In this document: in pieces, positions 21,670 to 29,597 of the stretch
Position numbering within the stretch: position 1 is the first letter of the stretch
How the letters are laid out: the number at the start of each line of letters is the position of its first letter
Assembly: GCF_945957355.1 (NCBI RefSeq)
Contig: NZ_CAMFKM010000006.1
Span: 248,001-312,000 of the forward strand
Source: an uncultured Reyranella sp.
Lineage (GTDB): Bacteria > Pseudomonadota > Alphaproteobacteria > Reyranellales > Reyranellaceae
Length of the DNA: 64,000 nucleotides
Reading direction: 5' to 3'
Notes under the pieces: generated by a model
What the model saw: the letters and a program-made list of their open reading frames with translations, nothing else
The model's database searches: none
Told to the model about the DNA's origin: nothing
Program-made: the position numbers and the translations under genes

Positions 21670-22326
21670 ATGCAGGGGGAGGCGGTGATCGACAGTTCGT
21701 TTGCGGGCGCACTCATCAAGAACGAACACAAGACTACCGAGCGCAAGTCCATCATCATCTGCGGTCCTACACGAGGCGGGACGTCGTTCGCAGCCTCAGT
21801 ATTTTACCGCTTGGGCGTGCCTTTTACTCGCGATCCCGATGACAGGCTCACCATTCGCCTTGAGCACTCCGATCTGATGCGCGCCTTCTCGGCGCGGGAC
21901 CGGAGAACGCTAGAGACGACCGTCGAAGAGTTCTGCTACCTCCATTCGGTCTGGGGATGGAAGCTGCCAGCCATCGAAAGTCAGCTCGAAGCGGTGGCGC
22001 AGATGGTTCCCAATCCGCACGCCGTCATGATTTTCAAGGAGCCGCTGTCGGTCGCCGCTCGAAAGGCGATTGTTCGCAAAAAGGATCTGGTGCTGCTCCT
22101 TGAACGAGTTGTTAAAGTCTACACGAGAATGGCGGCTCTCGCCGCATCAACGGAACATCCGCTACTCCTGATCTCCTACGACAAGGCGGCCTCAAACCTG
22201 CCCGCGTTCTTAAAGGTCGCCGCCAACTATGCGGGTGTCACCTCATACGACGAGGAAGCCGTCATCGCGGGAATCCAGGATGACCAGCGACGCTACTTTG
22301 AACGCAAGCCGGACGTAGCGGCATAG
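21670..22326 (+). CDS. Sulfotransferase-like P-loop protein
   Basis: Near the N-terminus the protein reads SIIICGPTRGGTSFAASVFY, resembling the 5'-phosphosulfate-binding loop of PAPS-dependent sulfotransferases (GxxRSGTS-type). It continues with an acidic/His segment and, near residue 115, VMIFKEPLSVAARKAIV, which could be the 3'-phosphate-binding region. At about 218 residues it is short for a full sulfotransferase, so it may be a minimal or divergent member. The start is uncertain: ATG at 21670 is used; GTG at 21685 has a G-rich Shine-Dalgarno nearby, and TTG at 21658 is also open. The stop directly abuts the phosphatase start (TAGATG). Composition is less GC-rich than the flanks. Confidence 0.6.
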   Translation: MQGEAVIDSSFAGALIKNEHKTTERKSIIICGPTRGGTSFAASVFYRLGVPFTRDPDDRLTIRLEHSDLMRAFSARDRRTLETTVEEFCYLHSVWGWKLPAIESQLEAVAQMVPNPHAVMIFKEPLSVAARKAIVRKKDLVLLLERVVKVYTRMAALAASTEHPLLLISYDKAASNLPAFLKVAANYAGVTSYDEEAVIAGIQDDQRRYFERKPDVAA

Positions 22327-22986
22327 ATGTCATCGCGCAGCGAGCGGGGCGGACCGAAGGGGAATTTGCGGGTCCATCGGATGGCGCGACCCAATTCTGG
22401 ATTTGGAACAGCAAGCCCATCGCGGCGCGCCGTCCTGGCCGGCCTTCTGGCCCTGACAACGGGGGCCAGCGGTCGTTCCGTCTCAGCCGAGAGCGATCCG
22501 TGGGCAACCTTGCGCCGCCGTGGATCCTTCGCCCTGATCCGTCATGCCACGGCGCCCGGCACAAACGACCCACCGGGCTTTCGCCTCGACGACTGCGCAG
22601 CACAGCGCAATCTCTCGGCCGAGGGCCGAGCGCAGTCCGTCCGGATCGGCGACCTGTTCCGCGCCAACGGCATCGCCACCGCCGAGGTCTACTCCAGCCA
22701 GTGGTGCCGCTGCCTCGACACAGCGAGCCTGATGAAACTGGGTGAGGTGCGCCCGCAACCGCTGCTCAATTCATTCTTTCAGGACCGGTCGCGCGAAACC
22801 GCTCAGATTGAGGCGCTGCGGCAGTGGATCGGACAAGTCGACCTCACCGGGCCGACGGTGTTCGTCACGCATCAGATCGTGGTGACGGCTCTCAGCCAGG
22901 TCTTTCCCGGCAGCGGCGAGATCGTGGCGATGCAACGCGGCGCCGACGGCAGCCTCTCGGCCCAGGGACGGCTGCCAACCGCCTGA
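22327..22986 (+). CDS. Exported histidine-phosphatase-family protein
   Basis: This branch-1/2 histidine phosphatase has the motif FALIRHATAPG (RHA replaces the usual RHG), the second-half VFVTHQIVVTAL, whose His is the expected acid partner, and SSQWCRCLDTA, which carries an arginine of the phosphate pocket. The N-terminus contains SRRAVLAGLLALTTGASG, a Tat-type signal, so the enzyme likely acts outside the cytoplasm. ATG at 22327 immediately follows the previous stop, suggesting translational coupling; ATG at 22381 is an alternative that leaves a shorter leader. A decayed, internally deleted copy of this gene lies at 25303-25458. Confidence 0.82.
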   Translation: MSSRSERGGPKGNLRVHRMARPNSGFGTASPSRRAVLAGLLALTTGASGRSVSAESDPWATLRRRGSFALIRHATAPGTNDPPGFRLDDCAAQRNLSAEGRAQSVRIGDLFRANGIATAEVYSSQWCRCLDTASLMKLGEVRPQPLLNSFFQDRSRETAQIEALRQWIGQVDLTGPTVFVTHQIVVTALSQVFPGSGEIVAMQRGADGSLSAQGRLPTA

Positions 22987-22993
22987 TGGAGGG

Positions 22994-23086
22994 CGGCACT
23001 GTCCGGCGGAGCCGATGGCTGCCATGAACCCGCCTCCGCCTTTCGCGGATACGCACGACTAAACCGCCGATCTGGCTGCCGATGAG
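22994..23086 (+). pseudogene. Relic of the 5' end of the MFS exporter gene (copy A of a direct repeat)
   Basis: This stretch is clearly homologous to 25459-25571, which carries the start of the intact MFS gene. Shared landmarks are CGGCACTG, CCTCCGCCTTTCGCGGA and AAACCGCCGATCTGGCTG. Relative to the intact copy, about 19 bases after TTTCGCGGA are missing. The reading frame from the equivalent ATG meets TAA after 12 codons, and similarity stops at GATGAG. It follows the phosphatase stop by 7 bases. It shows that the phosphatase was once followed directly by the MFS gene here. The 23087-23236 sequence after it contains no gene that I can support. Confidence 0.8.
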
Positions 23087-23236
23087 GCCCCCTCGGGCTC
23101 GCCCGGATCAGGGAGCGCGTAGCCGCTCACGACGAGGCCCTCGTGATCTCACCCGTTGTCTCCTACCGCCCGTCGATCGACCGAACCGGGGAGGACGATC
23201 GAGCGGCCTCATCCGATGCCCTCGAGGTCACGCGCC

Positions 23237-24016
23237 TCACAGGCCTCGGCTTGTCAGCCAGTTTTCGATCCGACGACAAATGATGGCACCGTACTGCTCG
23301 TTCATGTGCCGGTAGTCGCGGTGATCCTCTTTATAGCGCCAGGGATTGCCGCGCTTGTCGCGCTTCGTCAGGCTTCTTAGGCCGCCATAAGCGTACTCTG
23401 CGCGCGTGAACACGCCGTCTATCGTCTCCGGAGGCTGCTCCAGGAGGTCGACCACCGGGTCGAACACCTGGTGCAGGGACGAGATGTACCGCTCGACGAG
23501 GAAAGGAGTGTGTTCGCCGGTCCACACATCAGCGCCTCGTTCGTCCTTGGCGATCTCTGCGTTCATCAACGGCTCCGGCACGAGGAGCACGGGAACATTC
23601 GTAGCGGCACGAAGCTTTGCAATGATCGAATTTACGCCGAGCTTCTGGATCGATTCCGCGACGGCCGAGTCGAACGCGGCACGAGAGAGGAGATGGAGCC
23701 CTTGGCGATGATGCGCGAGGAGCCGATGCGAAAGATAGATCGAGGCCAGAAGATTGATGCTCAGGCCCATACCGACGATCACAAAACCGCTGTAGTCGGT
23801 GGCGCGGGCCTCTCCCAATCGAGCGTCCGCTGGAATGGCGGAAGTGTTGGTCGGCGGCTTGATGATACCCTCGACAACGTCAAAATCTGCCGCGTCAATC
23901 TGGTTGAACGCCACATAGTCGACGGTTCGTCCGCCCAGAAGTCCGGGCTCAATATCCATTGCAACCTTTACGCACGCCAAATGCGAGTTGCCGACGAGCA
24001 GGAATTTGCGGCTCAC
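23237..24016 (-). CDS. SGNH/GDSL-hydrolase-like protein
   Basis: This 259-residue protein begins KFLLVGNSHLACVK, in which GNSH takes the place of the GDS nucleophile block of SGNH hydrolases. Near the C-terminus DYRHMNEQYG supplies the D-x-x-H catalytic pair spacing. In between, VPVLLVPEPL resembles block III. Such enzymes often add or remove acyl groups on surface glycans. Translation starts at GTG 24016, overlapping the stop of the GSCFA gene (GTGA), so the two are coupled. There is no signal peptide, so action is probably on cytoplasmic precursors. Substrate unknown. Confidence 0.68.
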   Translation of the reverse strand: MSRKFLLVGNSHLACVKVAMDIEPGLLGGRTVDYVAFNQIDAADFDVVEGIIKPPTNTSAIPADARLGEARATDYSGFVIVGMGLSINLLASIYLSHRLLAHHRQGLHLLSRAAFDSAVAESIQKLGVNSIIAKLRAATNVPVLLVPEPLMNAEIAKDERGADVWTGEHTPFLVERYISSLHQVFDPVVDLLEQPPETIDGVFTRAEYAYGGLRSLTKRDKRGNPWRYKEDHRDYRHMNEQYGAIICRRIENWLTSRGL

Positions 24017-25110
24017 GGAGCAAAGGCCTCGAGCAGGATGTCCTCACATATTGCCGCCTCGGGGTCCTGGGCGGGAACGAGCGCGCTTCGGGCAGGTGGC
24101 TGCCCCCGACCTTCCAGATCAACTTCGGGCTTGGCTGTCGGGGAGACGCCGCCATGCTCCCGAATGAAGGTCGCCATCGCCATGTCGACACCTTCAGACG
24201 TCACTTCCCGTTTGCTCTCGTCGTAGAAGTTCCCGAAGAACGGCGTGGAGATCAGCTCGTAAGAAGGAAAGTAGTCGACATCTTCAAACCGAGTCGCCAG
24301 CGCGCCCGCGACGGCGCGAAGAATCGACTTCGAATGAATCGTCGCGCTGAGCACGTGCGCATCTTCAGCGGTTGCCGCGAGCGGCACCGGCGATACCGTG
24401 ACGAGAAACTTCATCTCCGGCCGCCGACGCTTCAGGAAGCGTCGCACGTGCCTGAAATCCGCAAGAATCTGCTCGTAGGCAAAGTTGACGAAACTGTGCT
24501 GGGTCGGATCGAAGGAACCGGCGATCGTGCCCGGCGCTGTCGGATAAACAGTCTCGCTCGCCGTATGCTGCCACGCTTCGGTCAGGCCAAAGGTGAAGAT
24601 CAGGAGATCGGCCTTCTTGACGGCGCTATTGACGCGCGCCAGATGGTCGAGGCGATGAGCCCGCACTTCCTCGGGTGACTCAAGTCCGTCGGGCTCGACG
24701 GCCGGCCGCAAGGCATCGAAGAACCGCCCGCCCCTCTCCCAAATGATATCTTGAGGATGGAAGCGGCCGGACGCCTCGCGCAACAATTGCAGCAGCTGCC
24801 GCGCCGTATATATGTTGCCGTAGCGGGCAGAGTAGGTGCGGTAGCCGAATTGCTTGGCCGTACGATCGCGAAGATGCGCCGGCGCAGGCTCTTCGTCGAT
24901 TACCGAAAAGCCACGCTTCCTCAGGTGAGTCGCGATATGCTGGGCGAAGCAGCTACCCGCCGTCATGATCTGCATCGACGGATCGATCGCGAACTTCTTG
25001 CGATAGAAATTGTCTGGCGGCGCGATCGCCTCTCGCACGCCCGTCTTCCAGAATTGCCTCGATGGGAGGCCCCTGTAGGGGGAGACTGCACGCCCGGAAC
25101 TTGAAACCAT
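24013..25110 (-). CDS. GSCFA-domain protein
   Basis: This 365-residue protein carries the literal family motif, MTAGSCFAQHIATHL (about residues 49-63), and other GSCFA landmarks: YGNIYTARQLLQLL, LLIFTFGLTEAW and TVSPVPLAATAEDAHV. The GSCFA family is related to SGNH/GDSL hydrolases, with the Ser of GSCF as nucleophile candidate; biochemical roles are poorly known and surface polysaccharide modification is suspected. It is the first gene of a two-gene unit with the SGNH-like protein. The N-terminal 45 residues are Arg/Ser-rich without a signal peptide. Confidence 0.85.
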   Translation of the reverse strand: MVSSSGRAVSPYRGLPSRQFWKTGVREAIAPPDNFYRKKFAIDPSMQIMTAGSCFAQHIATHLRKRGFSVIDEEPAPAHLRDRTAKQFGYRTYSARYGNIYTARQLLQLLREASGRFHPQDIIWERGGRFFDALRPAVEPDGLESPEEVRAHRLDHLARVNSAVKKADLLIFTFGLTEAWQHTASETVYPTAPGTIAGSFDPTQHSFVNFAYEQILADFRHVRRFLKRRRPEMKFLVTVSPVPLAATAEDAHVLSATIHSKSILRAVAGALATRFEDVDYFPSYELISTPFFGNFYDESKREVTSEGVDMAMATFIREHGGVSPTAKPEVDLEGRGQPPARSALVPAQDPEAAICEDILLEAFAP

Positions 25111-25302
25111 GCTGGGATGTTGGCCGAACCGCGAAACAGCTGCAAGAGGAGTCGATGTCCTGGGCTAGGAAAATAGGCGCCCCCTCGACTGAGGTCGAAA
25201 CAGGCGCTCAGTTTCAGGATGGTTACATCGACGGACATGTCAGGTCGAATCTCGGGCGCAACAAAGGTCTAGTTCAAGCAGTTCGTCATCGGGAGCGCGC
25301 AT

Positions 25303-25458
25303 CGCCTTGATTCGCTATGCGCTGGCGCCCTGAAACAATGCCTGCCGGGTTTCGCCTCAATGACCGTAGCGGCGACATCATGATAATGTAGCGCGTGTCC
25401 GACGGCCATCTGACACACGGACGCCGAGCCCCGTTTCGTTCTTCGATCCTCCGCCGGT
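25303..25458 (+). pseudogene. Decayed, internally deleted copy of the histidine phosphatase gene
   Basis: Bases 25303-25364 align with 22530-22593 of the intact phosphatase (CGCC-TGAT-CG-ATGC, GGCGCCC, CCGGG-TTTCGCCTC are shared). Bases 25368-25412 align with 22912-22958 (AGCGGCGA, CCGACGGC). The roughly 320 bases in between are gone and the frame is broken. Just downstream the homology resumes as copy B of the direct repeat (25459-25571), leading into the intact MFS gene. So the phosphatase-MFS junction exists twice, each time with the opposite partner degraded. The rest of the 25111-25488 gap, 25111-25302, shows nothing I can identify. Confidence 0.78.
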
Positions 25459-25488
25459 CGGCACTGCCCGGCGCGGCCGAAGGCTGCT

Positions 25489-26724
25489 ATGAGCCCAGCC
25501 TCCGCCTTTCGCGGACATGTGAAATTACCGCGTATGCGCACGACCAAACCGCCGATCTGGCTGCTGATGAGCGCCACCGTATCCTCGCAGATGGCGCTGA
25601 CCATCTTCCTGCCGTCCCTGCCGACCATCGCGAAGGACCTGGGTGTCGCCTACGGCACTGCGCAGCTCACGCTCTCGATCTACCTGTTCGCCTTTGCCTT
25701 TGCCCAGCTGGCCGTGGGTCCCCTCTCCGACAATCTGGGCCGGCGGCCCATGCTGCTGGCGAGCCTCGTCGTGTTCACGATCGGCAGCGTCTGCTGCGCG
25801 ATCAGTCCGACAGTGGAGACCCTCATCGCCTCACGTCTGGTGCAGGCGTGCGGCGCCTGCGGCGGCGTGGTGCTGGGCCGCGCCATCGTGCGCGACAGCC
25901 GCACCGGCCCTGAAGCGCCCCGGGCGATGGGCTACATGGCTTCTTCCATGGCGCTGGCGCCGGCGCTCTCGCCGCTGCTGGGCGGCCAGCTGCTCGGCTT
26001 CTTCGGCTGGCGCAGCAATTTCTGGTTTACGGCCGCCTGCGGGATCGCCGTGCTCGTCATGGTCTGGCGCATCGTCGGCGAGACCGCACCCAAGGCCGCC
26101 CCGCGCACGACCGGCGTGGTGCGCGACTATCTCGACGGCTTCCGCGCCGTCCTGCGCGAACGCCGCTTCATCGGCCTCATGACAGCGACGACCTGCGCCT
26201 CGGCCGGCTTCAATGTCTTCTTCTCGGGTGGCCCCATCCTCTTGATCCAGGTGATGGGCGTGGCCGTCGAAACCTTCGGCTGGTTCACCCTCGCCTGGGC
26301 CGGCAACTTCGTCGTCGGCAGCCTGGTCTCGAGCCGCCTGCAGGGCCGGGTGAAGAGCCTGATCCTGATTCCGGTGGGGCAGATCGTTCTCACGATCGGC
26401 GCCCTGGCGATGATCGCGACCGCCGCCCTGGGCTACATAACGCCGCTCGCGCTGATCGTGCCGCTGGTCCTGATGGGCTGGGGCAACGGCCTCAACATGC
26501 CCAACGCCATGGCAAACGCCCTGGTCGCAGTCCCCGCCAACCGGGTCGGCGCAGCGTCGGCGCTGCTAGGCTTCGTGCAGATGGTTACCGCCGCGGTGCT
26601 GACCCTGCTCGTGGGCTACGTGCCCCACGACACGCAGATGAACATCGGCATCGGTGTCGCCATCACCGGCATCGTCGGGCTGATCGGCTGGTGGACACTC
26701 GTGCGCCGGTCGCCGGCCGCCTGA
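25489..26724 (+). CDS. MFS drug-resistance transporter, Bcr/CflA type
   Basis: This 12-span proton-driven efflux carrier begins its first helix at IWLLMSATVSSQMALTIFLPSLP. It has the MFS loop motif GPLSDNLGRRPMLL (about residue 80) and, in span 4-5, LVQACGACGGVVLGRAIVRD, typical of the Bcr/CflA group (DHA1 family), which exports compounds such as bicyclomycin or chloramphenicol. ATG at 25489 gives 411 residues; ATG at 25534 (MRTTKPPIW) would remove a leader unlike other family members and may be the true start. A short relic of the same 5' end lies at 22994-23086. Confidence 0.88.
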   Translation: MSPASAFRGHVKLPRMRTTKPPIWLLMSATVSSQMALTIFLPSLPTIAKDLGVAYGTAQLTLSIYLFAFAFAQLAVGPLSDNLGRRPMLLASLVVFTIGSVCCAISPTVETLIASRLVQACGACGGVVLGRAIVRDSRTGPEAPRAMGYMASSMALAPALSPLLGGQLLGFFGWRSNFWFTAACGIAVLVMVWRIVGETAPKAAPRTTGVVRDYLDGFRAVLRERRFIGLMTATTCASAGFNVFFSGGPILLIQVMGVAVETFGWFTLAWAGNFVVGSLVSSRLQGRVKSLILIPVGQIVLTIGALAMIATAALGYITPLALIVPLVLMGWGNGLNMPNAMANALVAVPANRVGAASALLGFVQMVTAAVLTLLVGYVPHDTQMNIGIGVAITGIVGLIGWWTLVRRSPAA

Positions 26725-26807
26725 CGGTGCCGAAGCCTGGCTTCCGCATGCGGCCAGCCGCCGGCTATACCGTCCCACTTGCTGCAACCGTACGACGTGG
26801 GACCGCC

Positions 26808-28433
26808 ATGCAATTCATAAACGGCACGGAGAGCCTCGTCGTCGACGCGATCGATGGGCTATTGCGCAGCAGCGGCGGCGCCAACCTGGCGCGTCTCGAC
26901 GGCTATCCCGGCATCAAGGTCGTCCTGCGCACCGACCACAAGCCGGGTCGCGTGGCCATCGTGGCAGGCGGCGGATCCGGCCACGAACCGGCACATGCCT
27001 CCTTCGTCGGCAAGGGCATGCTGACCGCCGCCGTGTGCGGCGACGTCTTCGCCTCGCCGTCGGTCGACGCCGTGTTCGCCGCGATCATGGCGGTGACGGG
27101 CAAGGGTGGATGCCTCGTCATTTTCAAGAACTACACCGGCGACCGCCTGAATTTCGGCCTCGCCGTGGAACGCGCCCGCGCGCTCGGCAAGCAGGTCGAG
27201 GTCGTGATCGTGAAGGACGACATCGCGCTGCCGGACATCCCCCAGCCCCGGGGTATCGCCGGCGTCATGCTCGTCGAAAAGGTCGCCGGCCACTACGCCG
27301 AGCAGGGGGCGAACCTGAAGACCGTCGCCGCCATGGCCCGGAAGGCCGCCGACGCGGTGGTTTCGCTCGGCGTTTCACTGTCCTCCTGCACGCTTCCCGG
27401 CATCGGCCGCGAAGACCGTGTGCCCGACGGCAAGGCCGAACTCGGCCTCGGGCTCCATGGCGAGCCGGGCGTCGACCTGGTGAATTTCGAAGGCGCGCGC
27501 CAAGCGGCCCTCGTACTCGTCGACCGCCTCTTCGCCGCGGCAAAACCGGCGCGCTCTTACGCCCTTCTGGTCAACAATCTCGGTTCCACCACGGCGCTCG
27601 AGATGAACCTGCTCACCAACGAGGTGCTGGCGAGCCGTCGAGGCGCCAAGTTCAAGCTGGTGCTGGGCCCGGCCACGCTGGTGTCGTCCCTCGACATGCA
27701 CGGCTTCTCCCTGAGTCTTCTGCCGCTGACGCCCGACTTCGAGAAAGCACTACTTTCGCCGGCCAGCCCGCTGGTCTGGCCGAAGATCCGCACCCACGTG
27801 AAACCAAAGCTCATGAAGCTGCCGAGGGAGCTGAAGAGAAAGCCCGTCAGGGCGAGCCGGAACCCATCGTTGAATGCCCTTGTAAGTCGGGCCTGCGACA
27901 TCCTGGTTTCTGTTGAGGGAAAGCTCAACGCGCTCGATGCCCGGGTGGGCGACGGAGATACCGGCTCGACCGTCGCCACCGCCGCCCGCCACCTGCAGGC
28001 GGCATTGCCCTTGATGCCGCTTGCCAGGCTCGACCGCTTCTTCGCGGCAACCAGCGAAGGGCTGTCCCGCTCCATGGGAGGATCGTCGGGCGTGCTGCTG
28101 GCGATTTTCTTCGCCGCGGCCAGCCAGTCGGCGTCGGAGGGCGCAACCTGGCAGGACTCCATGTCGGCCGGGCTTGCGAAGATGATGTCCCATGGTGGCG
28201 CCAAACCTGGCGACCGCACCATGATCGATGCCATCGCGCCGGCACTCCAGGCCCTGCCACAGGGGCTGGATGAAGCAGCGAGCGCCGCACGCGCCGGCGC
28301 CGACGCCACCGCCCGCATGATGACGGCCCGCGCCGGCCGCTCGAGCTATGTCCCGGCTTCGCACCTCGAGGGCATTCCCGATCCGGGAGCGGAGGCCGTC
28401 GCCCTATTGCTGGAAGGTCTGGCGAGACATTGA
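26808..28433 (+). CDS. Dihydroxyacetone kinase, single-chain ATP type
   Basis: This 541-residue protein joins a DhaK domain (residues 1-330) and a DhaL domain (about 360-541), the layout of ATP-dependent DHA kinases; it phosphorylates dihydroxyacetone to DHAP. DhaK shows VAGGGSGHEPAHASFVGKG and the substrate-binding histidine region LGLHGEPGVDLVNF. DhaL shows DARVGDGDTGSTVA, which binds Mg-ADP, and SMGGSSGVLLAIFF. The upstream open frame to 26691 overlaps the MFS stop; ATG 26808 (MQFINGTESLV) matches the family N-terminus. It may act on other short sugars or on triose from glycerol oxidation. Confidence 0.92.
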   Translation: MQFINGTESLVVDAIDGLLRSSGGANLARLDGYPGIKVVLRTDHKPGRVAIVAGGGSGHEPAHASFVGKGMLTAAVCGDVFASPSVDAVFAAIMAVTGKGGCLVIFKNYTGDRLNFGLAVERARALGKQVEVVIVKDDIALPDIPQPRGIAGVMLVEKVAGHYAEQGANLKTVAAMARKAADAVVSLGVSLSSCTLPGIGREDRVPDGKAELGLGLHGEPGVDLVNFEGARQAALVLVDRLFAAAKPARSYALLVNNLGSTTALEMNLLTNEVLASRRGAKFKLVLGPATLVSSLDMHGFSLSLLPLTPDFEKALLSPASPLVWPKIRTHVKPKLMKLPRELKRKPVRASRNPSLNALVSRACDILVSVEGKLNALDARVGDGDTGSTVATAARHLQAALPLMPLARLDRFFAATSEGLSRSMGGSSGVLLAIFFAAASQSASEGATWQDSMSAGLAKMMSHGGAKPGDRTMIDAIAPALQALPQGLDEAASAARAGADATARMMTARAGRSSYVPASHLEGIPDPGAEAVALLLEGLARH

Positions 28434-28523
28434 GGGGCATTATCCACAGACTGCGGCGACTTGCGACGCCCGGGTCCCAAGGCTTCCAGTATCTTGCCCC
28501 TCCCTGCGGTAGCCCCCGAATGA

Positions 28524-29579
28524 ATGATGACGAACACGCTCTCCCTACGGCCCGGTGACCGTCTTCCCGACTTCGTACTTCCGGGTCTCGATGCAAAACT
28601 CCGCAAGTTCGTCTGGTCGTTCAACGGCGACCCGGTCGCCCTGCTCGCCGTTATGGATCTGTCAGCCGTCGACGCCGCGCAATTCGCATCCTTGCGCGCG
28701 GCCTGCACCGCGGCCTCGACGACGCTCGTCGTCGTCGCGGGCAATACCGTCGCGGCGTCTGGACCTCTCTGGAAGAAGCTTGGAGCCTCGCCCGAGGAAC
28801 CGCTGCTGCTCTGTGACGACAAGGGCCAGTTCCTGCCGGCGCTGCTCTCCCAGGCCGGGGCGGTCTCGTTCGGCCAGGGCATGGGCCTGCGCCAGCGCGT
28901 GATCGTGCTCGATCCCAACCTGCGGGTCGCGACCACGTTCGACACGCGCGCCCTGCTGGCCGCCGCGGAGACAATCAGGGACGTTGCCGACTCGGTGCGC
29001 GCCGACGGCGGCGCCGACCTGCGTCTGACCACGGCGATGGCGCCGGTGCTGGTCCTGCCGCGCGTTTTCGAGCCGGATTTCTGCACCCAGCTCATCCGGT
29101 TGTGGGGCAAGGGCGACCACAAGGATTCGGGCGTCTCCAGCCGCTACGGCAATGTCGACATGGCGGCCCTGAAGCGCACCGAGGACTATACGATCGTCGA
29201 GCCGATGATGCTGAAGGCGGTGTCCGATCGCCTCGCCTATCGCATCGGCCCCGAGCTCACCAAGGTTTTCGCCTTCGATCGCGAGTTCACCTTCGACTCC
29301 CATGTCGTGCTGTCCTACAGCGCCGAGGGTCGGCATTTCTTCGCCGCGCATCGCGACAATGGCGCGCCGACGACGGCCGATCGCGCCTTTGCCGTATCGC
29401 TGAACCTCAACGACGATTTCGAGGGCGGCGAGCTGGTGTTTCCGGAGTATGCGGCCGTGCGCGTCAGTCCGCCGGCGGGCGCAGCGGCGGTCTTCTCCTG
29501 CTCGCTGCTGCACGCAGTCGGCCCGGTCACGCGCGGCCGTCGCTACGCGCTCACGACCTTCTTCCGCCAGAAGCGCTGA
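28524..29579 (+). CDS. Peroxiredoxin-like domain fused to 2OG-Fe(II) oxygenase
   Basis: Residues 1-165 resemble an AhpC/TSA thioredoxin fold (GDRLPDFVLPGLDAKLRKF near the start, VIVLDPNLRVATTFD later), but the peroxidatic Cys in the usual T-x-x-C position is absent. Residues about 180-351 form a prolyl-4-hydroxylase-type 2OG-Fe(II) dioxygenase: HRDNGAP gives the H-x-D iron ligands, LLHAVGPVTRGRRYALT gives the distal His and the 2-oxoglutarate Arg, and LNDDFEGGELVF is the linking strand. So the oxygenase looks active and the redox domain does not. Substrate unknown. Convergent with the TauD-type gene. Confidence 0.83.
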   Translation: MMTNTLSLRPGDRLPDFVLPGLDAKLRKFVWSFNGDPVALLAVMDLSAVDAAQFASLRAACTAASTTLVVVAGNTVAASGPLWKKLGASPEEPLLLCDDKGQFLPALLSQAGAVSFGQGMGLRQRVIVLDPNLRVATTFDTRALLAAAETIRDVADSVRADGGADLRLTTAMAPVLVLPRVFEPDFCTQLIRLWGKGDHKDSGVSSRYGNVDMAALKRTEDYTIVEPMMLKAVSDRLAYRIGPELTKVFAFDREFTFDSHVVLSYSAEGRHFFAAHRDNGAPTTADRAFAVSLNLNDDFEGGELVFPEYAAVRVSPPAGAAAVFSCSLLHAVGPVTRGRRYALTTFFRQKR

Positions 29580-29597
29580 GCCGGATCAGGCGCCCCC

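Noticed and set aside
23095..23283. Uninterrupted reading frame with no Met, possibly a gene remnant (reads ...HDEALVISPVVSYRPS...)
   Set aside because: A faint resemblance to PIN-domain toxins was considered, but the match is too short, has no start codon and overlaps the SGNH stop region.
19920..25571. Integrative element at tRNA-Val
   Set aside because: No integrase, excisionase or repeated tRNA end was found; the block is described as accessory DNA only.
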